Source: CAWBAT01 sp046331665 (GTDB taxonomy: Bacteria; Acidobacteriota; Terriglobia; Versatilivoradales; Versatilivoraceae). From it: a stretch of 64,000 nucleotides of DNA. The notes beneath the pieces were generated by a model that saw only the letters and a list, made by a program, of their open reading frames with translations, had not been told where the DNA came from and ran no database searches. This document shows, one piece after another, positions 55,422 to 63,161 of the stretch (position 1 is the first letter of the stretch; every line of letters starts with the position of its first letter). The position numbers and the translations under genes were made by a program. The stretch is taken from positions 62,001 to 126,000 of the forward strand of contig JAXLQK010000017.1 in assembly GCA_046331665.1 (NCBI GenBank), given 5' to 3'.

Positions 55422-55488
55422 GTAGCGGCGCTCTGAGCGCCGTTGTTCTGCAAGTGATTGAATTTCGGCGGTCATAGACCGCCACTAC
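55422..55488 (+). repeat. Double-hairpin dispersed repeat, copy 3
   Basis: GTAGCGGCGCTC-t-GAGCGCCG is followed after about 23 nt by CGGCGGTC-ata-GACCGCC and then ACTAC. It is the same element as at 14812, 14905 and 58290. Its right end overlaps the reconstructed stop codon of the DUF1080 gene. Confidence 0.85.
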
Positions 55489-56397
55489 CACAGCTCCCGC
55501 TCTTTGGTCTCCCAGTATTTCAGCAATCTGCTGAGCTCCTTAATCCGAATATTGCGGTATTCGACTTGTTTTTTCCCCGGGTCTCCGCCGTGAACCTGCA
55601 AGGCCAAGGTAGCCTCGGTCTTCTAAAGTGCCTTCGAATTTCTTTTCGCTGGTGTAGTCTGTGACCAAGGTGCCGTTGATATAGCTCACAATATGCGGTG
55701 GGTTTCCTTCCACCTTTGCCCGAATCGTATTCCAATCGTTTATCTTCCAAATGTGCGGCCAGTCTTCAAGTTTGAAGAAGGGCCGACCGCCTGCTCCCTT
55801 GTCATTACGAGGGGCTTGAACCGCATTCACGGCAACCAACGTTTTCTTTTGTGCGTCTGAGAAAACGCCCTCGAGCAGAAACGTGCGGTTGGTCATCCCA
55901 TCCAGTCTTTCACGATAGATCTCTCCAACGTCGCCATTCTCGTAGTAATCGACCATGATCTGGTAGCACTGTCCCATTTCCGTGCTGCGCAGGAAAAAGC
56001 CAGAATCCATTCCCCAGGTGGGTTTGACTTCAAAAATGACTTCAAAATTGCCAAATTTTTGATCCGTCAGAAGAATTCCGCCATTCCCACTTCCCGGCGG
56101 ATCCTGTTGCCCGACAATGGCGCCGTTGACAACGGTCCACGAGCCGCCTGTTCCATGATGGATCTTGGTAGGGTTCTTATGCCACCCTTTGAGATTTTTC
56201 CCGTTAAAGAGATATCGGAAGCCAGGCTCCAGCTTCGGCTTCTTCTGGCCACCGAATGCCTTTATTGAGTGCGTCATGAGGGACAATCCCATAACACCCA
56301 AGGTCAAGATCCCTAGAATTAATATTGTCTTGGAGCGACCGTGCTGCCAGCTCCTGCTCAAGAAATCCGGTACACGGTCTGATTTGATGTAGCGCAT
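55485..56397 (-). CDS. DUF1080 (3-keto-disaccharide hydrolase-like) protein, one frameshift near the 3' end
   Basis: The protein has an N-terminal TM/signal segment (SKTILILGILTLGVMGLSL), then a jellyroll DUF1080 domain. It has FRYLFNGKNLKGWHKNPTKI at the start, and GGILLTDQKFGNFEVIFEVK, SGFFLRSTEMG and DWNTIRAKVEGN further on. As sequenced, the frame ends at 55540 after an odd tail. One extra base near 55597 hides a better C-terminus (LQVHGGDPGKKQVEYRNIRI, ending RELW at 55485). DUF1080 proteins are concanavalin-like sugar-active proteins; some hydrolyse 3-keto-disaccharides. A missing ribosome binding site makes the start (56397 ATG or 56409 TTG) uncertain. Confidence 0.8.
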
Positions 56398-56409
56398 TGG
56401 ATGCCTCAA

Positions 56410-56814
56410 TCCTCTCTTCCTGAAAAATAGGGTTGCACACTGAATGCTGCATACTTAAATAGGATTTTCCTTCGAAGGCAAGAAAAAAGCGGCAGGACTC
56501 AACCGCGAAATCGAATGCAGAAGCCCTTAAAAAAAAATTAGTAAAAGGGCAATGGGGCGATTCCGAGGGATTGAGATGGAAGTTTTCATGACCCAGGTCA
56601 AGACGGCCCAAGAATTCGTCCAATAAGGGTCTCGGGCGAGAGATAGGAATGGCAAGAGAGCATTGGATTAAACCTCAGATCGCGGCAAACAGGGAGCCGC
56701 ATGATGATCGAAATAATTCTTGACAGGGAGCAAAAGTTGGATCGGAATTAATGATGACAAGTTTCGATGACGTCTTCTTTCCTGGCAGAATTGCTGATTA
56801 CAGGAGGAAGAAAC
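56410..56814. other. Intergenic, no supported gene
   Basis: About 405 bp lie between divergent genes and presumably hold their promoters. It contains A-rich runs but no recognised repeat or RNA. Confidence 0.35.
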
Positions 56815-57030
56815 ATGGTCACGATCCCTGAGTACTTCAAGCCGGTGTTTGAACACACCAAGGAGTCGCTCATCGACTTATTGAATAATCCCTACCTTTG
56901 GTCTGATCCAATGATCACCAAGACTCTGGAAAGAGTGGGAGGCAAACCGTTTGATATCGAGGATGCGCGTTTGCTGATCAAGGACTATCTGGCCGTTTTA
57001 GCGGAAAGAATTCGTAAGGAGACTTTCTAA
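56815..57030 (+). CDS. Small protein of unknown function (71 aa)
   Basis: The ATG at 56815 is preceded by AGGAGGAAGAAAC, a strong ribosome binding site. The product is acidic, predicted helical and without TM segments (MVTIPEYFKPVFEHTKESLI, YLWSDPMITKTLERVGGKPF, then LLIKDYLAVLAERIRKETF). I do not recognise a family. It lies 161 bp upstream of the CphA-N/RsbRD-like fusion gene on the same strand and may share its transcript. Confidence 0.6.
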   Translation: MVTIPEYFKPVFEHTKESLIDLLNNPYLWSDPMITKTLERVGGKPFDIEDARLLIKDYLAVLAERIRKETF

Positions 57031-57191
57031 TTCTCGCAGTTCCCAAAAGACGCGCGCGAGACGCTCAGCAGACCCCGCGATAAGGTTTACTCCCTGGAAT
57101 CAAGGGATCTAGGGATTCCAAATACGGTCGTTGATTAACGTCAAACACAACCCAACCTTCACAGGGAAGAAGACGTCACTCTCCAACGTTC

Positions 57192-58268
57192 ATGACGCTC
57201 CAGATCGTCACCTCCCGCATATCCATTTACGAAGTGGAAGTGGATGTGGGGAGTCTGGCTGCCCGGACAACCCGGGACCTCTCGAATTTCACTGAAAAAT
57301 TAGTTGAGTTGATTCCGAGCCTGACATCGCACCGCTGTGTGGCAGGCGAGGATGGTGGTTTCGTCAAGGAATTGCGAAAGGGGACAGACTTCGCCCATGT
57401 TCTAGAGCATGTCTTGCTGGAGCTTCAGCACTTGGCCGATCCTGAGCGAAGGGTCTATCGGGGATGGACGCGACGTAGGTCCGAGAACGGTCCCGAAAGC
57501 AGCATCTACGTCATTCACTATGAGGCAAGAGATTTCCTGACTGGCCGACTGGCGGCGGCGATGGGAGTGCAGTTGATCAAAAATCTGGTGGCCGGCCAAC
57601 CGGTGGATATCATTCGGATGATTCGCCAGTTGGAGGACCCTGTCTCTTTTTATGAAGAAAGAAAAAAGTTCCCGTCGCGGTCTATTATTCCTGAGATTGA
57701 AATCCTTTGGGAGTCGGCCAAGGTGGACTACCTGGAAGTTGACATGGCCAGGCAGGACTTTGGCACCATTGATCTGCCGATGTCCCGGGAAACTGTCTTG
57801 AGCGGGTTTTCGCCAAAAGAAAAACGTTCCATTGGATTGGCGCTTAAACATCTAAGACCCCATTTGAGCGAACTACAGACTCGCTGGCTGGAGAAAGTGT
57901 CTGAATTTGGCGGAAGGTATACCGAGTCCTTTCGAGAACCTATCGAAGCTTTGAGCATGAGTCCCTCGATCTTGGCCTTGGAGAATGGACAACTCCAGGA
58001 TTACGATCGAATCGTGTTTGAGGCCAGCCGCTTGCTGGCAGTCTCTGAAGTCCCCTTTTCTCTTGTGTTGCACGCCTTGCAGCTTTATGAAGAAGAAATC
58101 ATGGCCAGGCTGTTGGAGGTGTTTCCTGACAGGGAAGAATTGGCCGACAGCTGGAAGGGTTTACAGAGCTTGTTTCATCACCATTTGATGAATATCTCTC
58201 TGGCCTATTTTGAACACCTTCACCTCAAACGGGCTCCGGCCAAGCGAACTCCGGTTCATTTGCTCTAA
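57192..58268 (+). CDS. Fusion of a cyanophycin-synthetase N-terminal-like domain and an RsbRD-like helical domain
   Basis: The product is 358 aa. Residues 1-150 match the N-terminal domain of cyanophycin synthetase (LVELIPSLTSHRCVAGEDGGFVKEL, GTDFAHVLEHVLLELQHLA, GWTRRRSE, YEARDFLTGRLAAA). That domain normally precedes an ATP-grasp and a Mur-ligase domain; both are absent here. Residues 205-350 form an all-helical region (GFSPKEKRSIGLALKHL, SRLLAVSEVPFSLVLHALQLYEEEI, HHHLMNISLAYFEHL) like the RsbRD/RsbR N-terminal domain of stress-signalling proteins. The standalone CphA-N part may bind an acidic polymer or amino acid, and the second part may act in signalling. Neither role is proven. The ATG is 161 bp after the small gene. 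Confidence 0.72.
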   Translation: MTLQIVTSRISIYEVEVDVGSLAARTTRDLSNFTEKLVELIPSLTSHRCVAGEDGGFVKELRKGTDFAHVLEHVLLELQHLADPERRVYRGWTRRRSENGPESSIYVIHYEARDFLTGRLAAAMGVQLIKNLVAGQPVDIIRMIRQLEDPVSFYEERKKFPSRSIIPEIEILWESAKVDYLEVDMARQDFGTIDLPMSRETVLSGFSPKEKRSIGLALKHLRPHLSELQTRWLEKVSEFGGRYTESFREPIEALSMSPSILALENGQLQDYDRIVFEASRLLAVSEVPFSLVLHALQLYEEEIMARLLEVFPDREELADSWKGLQSLFHHHLMNISLAYFEHLHLKRAPAKRTPVHLL

Positions 58269-58289
58269 CAGGTTGCCTGAAAACTCATT

Positions 58290-58360
58290 GTAGCGGCGCT
58301 CTATGAGCGCCTGTCTCGATCAAATGAACTCTTCGGATTCGGCGGTCACTCCTGCCGCTT
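58290..58360 (+). repeat. Double-hairpin dispersed repeat, copy 4
   Basis: GTAGCGGCGCTC-tat-GAGCGCC is followed by a shorter spacer and GGCGGTCACTCCTGCCGC. The second hairpin has diverged. It lies between the fusion gene and the enolase-superfamily gene. An in-frame ATG at 58303 inside it is not a gene start. Confidence 0.75.
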
Positions 58361-58386
58361 TCAGACCCCCCAAAAAAGGAGACTCA

Positions 58387-59691
58387 ATGCGTCGACGACA
58401 GCTATTGAAAGGGCTCATGGCGATGCCATGGGTGGCGTCTGAACTTTATGCCCAGCGGACTCGTGGTCTGCCCCCCTTGACGATCAAGGAAGTTCGCGTG
58501 ATCACCACCAGCCCGGGTAAAGTTTATCCCTGGATTTTCGTCAAAATTATCACCAGCGAGCCAGGTCTTTATGGAATTGGCTCGGCGAGCCACGCTTATC
58601 AGGCCTTTGCCGTTGCTGAATCGCTGCGCAAACACATGGCCCCTTTTTGGGTCGGGAAACCGGTGGATGAGATTGAAGACTTGTGGCAGGAAACCAATGT
58701 TCATTCCTATTGGCGGAATAGTGTCCTCATCAACAACGCGCTGAGCGGCCTGGACATGGCGCTTTGGGATATCAAAGGCAAGAGAGCAGGGATGCCTGTC
58801 TACGAATTGTTGGGGGGAAAGGTGCGCGATGCCGTCCCGTGTTATGCCCATGCGGACGGGAACACCTTGAAGGAAGTGGAGGACAACGTTCGCAAATATA
58901 TGGAGGAAGGCTACCGACATGTCCGTGCTCAAATCGGCGGCTATGGAGGCGGAGGCTTTATCCCTGCCGGTGCAGGTAGCCGAGTAACAGGGGGATACTC
59001 AGGGCCGGGCTTCGACGAAGACCTTTACCTGGAAACCGTCCCCAAACTGTTCGCCCATCTTCGAACCCAACTCGGATGGGACGTCAAGTTGCTGCACGAC
59101 GTCCATGAACACTTGTCACCCAGCAAGGCCAGGGAGTTTGCCAAGCTGATGGAGCCCTATCATTTGTTCTTTGTGGAAGACATTCTTCCGCCCGAGCAAA
59201 TCGAATGGTTCCGCCTGATTCGTCAAGTGTGTACGACGCCCATGGCCATGGGGGAACTTTTCCTGCATCCATTAGAGTGGACGCCACTCATTTCGGAAAG
59301 GCTGATTGATTTCATCCGTTGTCGAGTCTCAGCGATCGGAGGAATCACTCCAACCAAGAAGGTAGCAACACTTTGCGAAGCCTTTGGAGTTCGTACGGCC
59401 TTTCAAGAAGGGGGCGACAATGATCCGGTCAACCTGTTGGCCGCCTATCATGTCGATATGAATATTGCGAGCTTTGGCATCCAGGAAGAAAACCATTTTC
59501 CCCAGCTTGTCTACGACATGATGCCGGGGACTCCCGTGATCAAAGGAGGCTACCTCTACGGAAGTGAAAAGCCCGGACTGGGGATTGACCTGGACGAAGA
59601 AATGGCCAAGAAGTATCCGATCCCGGAGCCGACGCCAAACCCCGGTTGGATGGGAGTCCGACAAATCGACGGTTCGGTCGTGAAACCTTAA
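58387..59691 (+). CDS. Enolase superfamily protein (mannonate dehydratase/ManD-like), exported
   Basis: The product is 434 aa. It starts at 58387 with AGGAG upstream and has a short twin-arginine-like leader (MRRRQLLKGLMAMPWVASELYA). The barrel carries the metal ligands D238 (LLHDVHEHL), E264 (VEDILPPEQ) and E290 (MGELFLHP). H240 follows D238, as in the ManD (DVH) arrangement. The capping domain is in residues 30-150 and the C-terminal region contains PGLGIDLDEE. The closest functional class is D-mannonate dehydratase / related sugar-acid dehydratases, but members vary in specificity. The adjacent methyl-transfer genes suggest, without proof, a role with modified sugars. Confidence 0.85.
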   Translation: MRRRQLLKGLMAMPWVASELYAQRTRGLPPLTIKEVRVITTSPGKVYPWIFVKIITSEPGLYGIGSASHAYQAFAVAESLRKHMAPFWVGKPVDEIEDLWQETNVHSYWRNSVLINNALSGLDMALWDIKGKRAGMPVYELLGGKVRDAVPCYAHADGNTLKEVEDNVRKYMEEGYRHVRAQIGGYGGGGFIPAGAGSRVTGGYSGPGFDEDLYLETVPKLFAHLRTQLGWDVKLLHDVHEHLSPSKAREFAKLMEPYHLFFVEDILPPEQIEWFRLIRQVCTTPMAMGELFLHPLEWTPLISERLIDFIRCRVSAIGGITPTKKVATLCEAFGVRTAFQEGGDNDPVNLLAAYHVDMNIASFGIQEENHFPQLVYDMMPGTPVIKGGYLYGSEKPGLGIDLDEEMAKKYPIPEPTPNPGWMGVRQIDGSVVKP

Positions 59692-60115
59692 ATGACGCAT
59701 TTTTTCCTGGCATCCATGGGCTATCCTTGAGTTTTCAACTTTATGGTTGACAGTTTTCCTCTTCCAACCAAGGGCTGGTGAGCCCTTTTTGCAGCATCTC
59801 TGCCTTTGCCGCAAGTCATAGCAGGATCGGTTGACCGCACCTGAATAAAAGATGCGAAGTGCTCCATACGGCTCAGTAGAGCGTGAAATGACGCACTGCT
59901 GCCGAACCCTTTCCATGTTGACCTTGGTAAGTTTCTGATACAAAAGCGGTTAAAATTGTATCCGCGGAGTCTATTTTGGAAGCCTATGTGCAAAAATTCA
60001 GCAGGTAAGAGTTTAGCCCAGCTGAGGGGTATGAGAACAATCAACACCATAGACGATTTCTGGAGGCTCAAATTCCACTTGGTTTCGACTGGAATCATTG
60101 AGTGAGGGCCGGATC
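59692..60115. other. Intergenic, no supported gene
   Basis: About 424 bp lie before the methyltransferase gene. I looked for a cobalamin riboswitch (B12-box-like sequence) and did not see one. No other RNA, repeat or gene is supported. Confidence 0.4.
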
Positions 60116-61377
60116 ATGACCAGCAAGGAACGCGTCGTAACCAGTTTGTCGCACCGGCAGCCGGATCGCATTCCTATAGACTTCGGGAGCACGTTGACGA
60201 CTGGAGTCCATGTGAGCTGTGTTTCTGCTCTTCGCGAGTTTTATGGATTGGAATCGCATCCCGTGAAAGTCCACGAACCTTATCAGATGCTGGGTTTGGT
60301 TGAGGGAGATTTGAAAGATGCCATGGGGGTTGATACCGACGCCGTCTATCCCCCCAAAACCATCTTTGGGTTCCCCAACGATGATTGGCATCCTTGGAGG
60401 ACGCCGCAAGGGCTTGAAGTTCTTATCCCGCAAGCCTTTCAAACCACTGTGGACGAGAAGGGGGATATACTGATCTATCCGGAAGGAGATCGATCGGCTC
60501 CGCCGAGCGGACGCATGCCAAAGGACGGGTATTTTTTCGATGCGATCATCCGTCAGGAACCGTTCGATGATGAGCATCTGAATCTGGAAGACAATCTAGA
60601 GGAGTTTGGCCCCATCAGCGAGAAGGACCTCCGGCATATCCAGCGCTCGATGGATGAGCTGCAAGGGACTTCGCGTGCCATTGTCGCCACATTTGGGGGG
60701 ACGGCCTTCGGAGATATCGCCCTGGTGCCGGCTCCGTTTCTGAAACATCCCAAAGGAATCCGTGATATTGCCGAATGGTATGTCTCAACACGCACCCGGC
60801 GAGATTACATCCATGCCATCTTCTCCAAACAATGTGACTATGCGATCGCCAACCTGGAGAAAATCTATCCAATCGTCGGCAATCGAATCGACGTCGTTTT
60901 TATTTGCGGGACCGACTTTGGAACCCAGACCTCGAGTTTCTGCTCGGTGGACACCTTTCTTAGTCTCTATTTCCCGTATTACAAACGCGTGAATGATTGG
61001 ATCCACACCAATACAACCTGGAAGACCTTCAAGCATTCCTGCGGGTCGGTCAACCGCTTTATCCCTGCGATGATCGAAGCCGGGTTCGATATTCTCAATC
61101 CCGTGCAGTGTTCAGCGGCGGGGATGGAGGCTGAAAAGATCAAAGCAGAATTTGGAGATCACATTGTTTTTTGGGGTGGAGGGGTAGATACTCAAAAAGT
61201 ACTTCCCTTCGGCACTCCCGCCGAAGTTCGTTCGCAGGTTCTTGAACGCTGCCGCATTTTTTCGAGGAACGGTGGGTTCATTTTCAATACGATTCACAAT
61301 ATCCAGGCGCGGACTCAGTCGAGAATATCGTAGCGATGGTGGAGGCTATTAAAGAGTTTAATAGGGGCGGAAGTTGA
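60116..61377 (+). CDS. UroD/MtaA-type corrinoid methyltransferase, one frameshift near the 3' end
   Basis: This ~420-aa (reconstructed) uroporphyrinogen decarboxylase-family methyltransferase starts MTSKERVVTSLSHRQPDRIPIDFG with GAGGG 7 nt upstream. The HxC zinc motif is H307-S-C309 (FKHSCGS), a further Cys is C332 (NPVQCSAAGM), and the loop WGGGVDTQKVLPFGTP follows. The reading frame stops at 61333. One missing base near 61317 (CGGACTCAGTCG) would restore the usual C-terminus VENIVAMVEAIKEFN, ending at 61377. It should move a methyl group between a methylated substrate and the cobalt of the corrinoid protein encoded next. It is 121 bp upstream of that gene, on the same strand. Confidence 0.85.
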
Positions 61378-61498
61378 TTGCGGAAGAGGCGAAGGCAGGG
61401 AGGTTAGCCCGGGAATCGGGGCGGAAACGCAGGTTGTCAATTCGATCGTCGGCTGATTGAGCAGGCTATAGGTTAGATCAAACGAAAAGGAGGGAGTC

Positions 61499-62131
61499 AT
61501 GTCGAAGGAGGTTTACGACGCAATTCTGGATGGTGACACAAAGCGGGCGATTGCGGCGACGGAGAAGGCTCTTGCCGAGAATGCGAATCCCCAGGAGTTG
61601 GTGCAGAAGTTCATGATCCCTGCCATGGCAGAGGTCGGGAAGCGGTTCGAATGTGAGGAGTACTTCGTGCCGGAGATGTTAATTTCAGCTCGAGCCATGA
61701 AGGGAGCCTTGGAATTATTGCGGCCCAGGCTGGCGGCTCAAGGCGCGAAGCCCGTAGGGCGGGTGCTCATTGGGACCGTGAAAGGGGATTTGCATGACAT
61801 CGGCAAGAATCTGGTGGCTTCGATGCTCGAAGGCGGAGGGTTCGAGGTGTTTGATTTGGGAACCGACGTGCCTCCCGAGCGATTTGTCGAAGCCGTCAAA
61901 GAAAAAAATCCCAATTTGATCTGCCTCTCGGCCCTATTGACCGTCACGATGCCTTCCATGAAGACTACCATCGAAGCCTTGAAGGAAGCGGGAATTCGCG
62001 ACCGTGTGAAGGTCCTGATTGGCGGTGCCCCTATCACGCAAGGCTTTGCAAACCAGATCGGGGCGGACGGGTATGGCGAGAATGCGGCGTCGGCCGTGAA
62101 TCTGGCGCGTGATTTCGTTTCGGCAAGATAA
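61499..62131 (+). CDS. Corrinoid (B12-binding) methyl-carrier protein
   Basis: The product is 210 aa, the normal size of MtaC/MtbC-type carrier proteins. An N-terminal helical bundle (about residues 1-85, with EEYFVPEMLISARAM) is followed by a Rossmann-like B12 domain. The base-off motif is D97-L-H99-D-I-G102 (GTVKGDLHDIGKN), with H99 the lower axial ligand. The second half includes FDLGTDVPPERFV, LSALLTVTMPSM and VLIGGAPIT. It cycles between Co(I) and methyl-Co(III), accepting methyl from the substrate and passing it on. It is encoded directly after the UroD-type methyltransferase and before DUF1638 and the reactivase. AGGAGG precedes the ATG. Confidence 0.94.
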   Translation: MSKEVYDAILDGDTKRAIAATEKALAENANPQELVQKFMIPAMAEVGKRFECEEYFVPEMLISARAMKGALELLRPRLAAQGAKPVGRVLIGTVKGDLHDIGKNLVASMLEGGGFEVFDLGTDVPPERFVEAVKEKNPNLICLSALLTVTMPSMKTTIEALKEAGIRDRVKVLIGGAPITQGFANQIGADGYGENAASAVNLARDFVSAR

Positions 62132-62310
62132 AGCCTGTGCCTGATATTCGTTTAACTGATGTTTCGGAGCCCGTGTCCCCGCCTGTTTAATGGGAAAAGA
62201 GAGAACGTCTCGCCGGGGTCAATGGCTCCGGCCAAGGGGGGGAGGGATCTTTGTTGCTGCGGAGCTTCGTCGCGGCGACGGCAAATCGATTCCGAGGTGG
62301 GGGGAGCTGA

Positions 62311-63060
62311 ATGATGCGTTACAAGTTGATCAGCTGTGAGGTCCTATATCGCGAAATCTGTGCCACGCTGGCCCGGTCGCCGCATCAGATCGACGTGGAG
62401 TTTTGTTCGAAAGGGCTTCATGATTTGGGCGGTGCCGCCATGCGAGAAAGGCTGCAGGAAATCATCGATCGTGTCGACCCCACGAAGTATGACTGGATTT
62501 TGTTAGGCTATGCGCTCTGTGGCAATGGAATTCAGGGATTGGTCGCCCGAACGCTTCCGTTGGTCGTCCCGCGCGCGCACGACTGTATCGCCTTGCTCAT
62601 GGGAAGCCGTCAGAGCTATCAGAAATATTTTGAAAATAATACGGGCGTTTATTTCCGTTCGACGGGCTGGCTCGAACGTGGCGGGAATTTGGAGCAGGTC
62701 AGTAACCGTATCATGTCTAATAAAGGGGTGAATTACAGCCTGCAGAATTTGATCGAAAAATACGGAGAAGAAAACGGCCGTTATCTTTACGAGCAATTTA
62801 CCGACTATCAAAAACATTACCGTCAATTGACGTTTATTGAGATGGGGATTGAACCGGATGACCGTTTCGAGAAACAAGCCCAGGAAGAAGCGGGCCGTCG
62901 GGGATGGACGTTTGAAAAGATTCGCGGGGACCTTTGTTTATTTGAACGCCTGGTCTCGGGGGATTGGTCCGAAGCCGATTTTCTCGTGGTCCCCAAAGGG
63001 CACCGGATCAAGCCAACCTATGGGGAAGACATCATCGGGCTGGAAGAAGTTACCGGGTAA
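62311..63060 (+). CDS. DUF1638 domain protein
   Basis: The product is 249 aa and matches the DUF1638 family (PF07796). It has LISCEVLYREICATLA, YDWILLGYALCGNGIQGL, RAHDCIALLMGS and YFRSTGWLERGG. The function is not established, but the gene is repeatedly found next to corrinoid methyltransferase and reactivator genes, which agrees with the arrangement here. Cysteines and His in SCEV, YALCGNG and HDC may bind a metal or cofactor. It sits 180 bp after the corrinoid gene and 100 bp before the reactivase. Confidence 0.88.
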   Translation: MMRYKLISCEVLYREICATLARSPHQIDVEFCSKGLHDLGGAAMRERLQEIIDRVDPTKYDWILLGYALCGNGIQGLVARTLPLVVPRAHDCIALLMGSRQSYQKYFENNTGVYFRSTGWLERGGNLEQVSNRIMSNKGVNYSLQNLIEKYGEENGRYLYEQFTDYQKHYRQLTFIEMGIEPDDRFEKQAQEEAGRRGWTFEKIRGDLCLFERLVSGDWSEADFLVVPKGHRIKPTYGEDIIGLEEVTG

Positions 63061-63161
63061 TCCCGCTCTCCGCAAGCGCGCCGCGACCTCGCTAATTCAG
63101 GTTTTCTAATCAAAACCGGGTCAGTTTGCTGTTTGGCCCGAAGACAGGAACTGACAGATCC

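Noticed and set aside
58303..58386. Longer start for the enolase-superfamily protein at 58303
   Set aside because: That ATG lies inside the palindromic repeat. The ATG at 58387 has a proper AGGAG site and begins a leader peptide.
59692..60115. Cobalamin riboswitch before the corrinoid module
   Set aside because: No B12-box-like sequence or matching fold could be seen in the leader by eye. A covariance-model search would be decisive.
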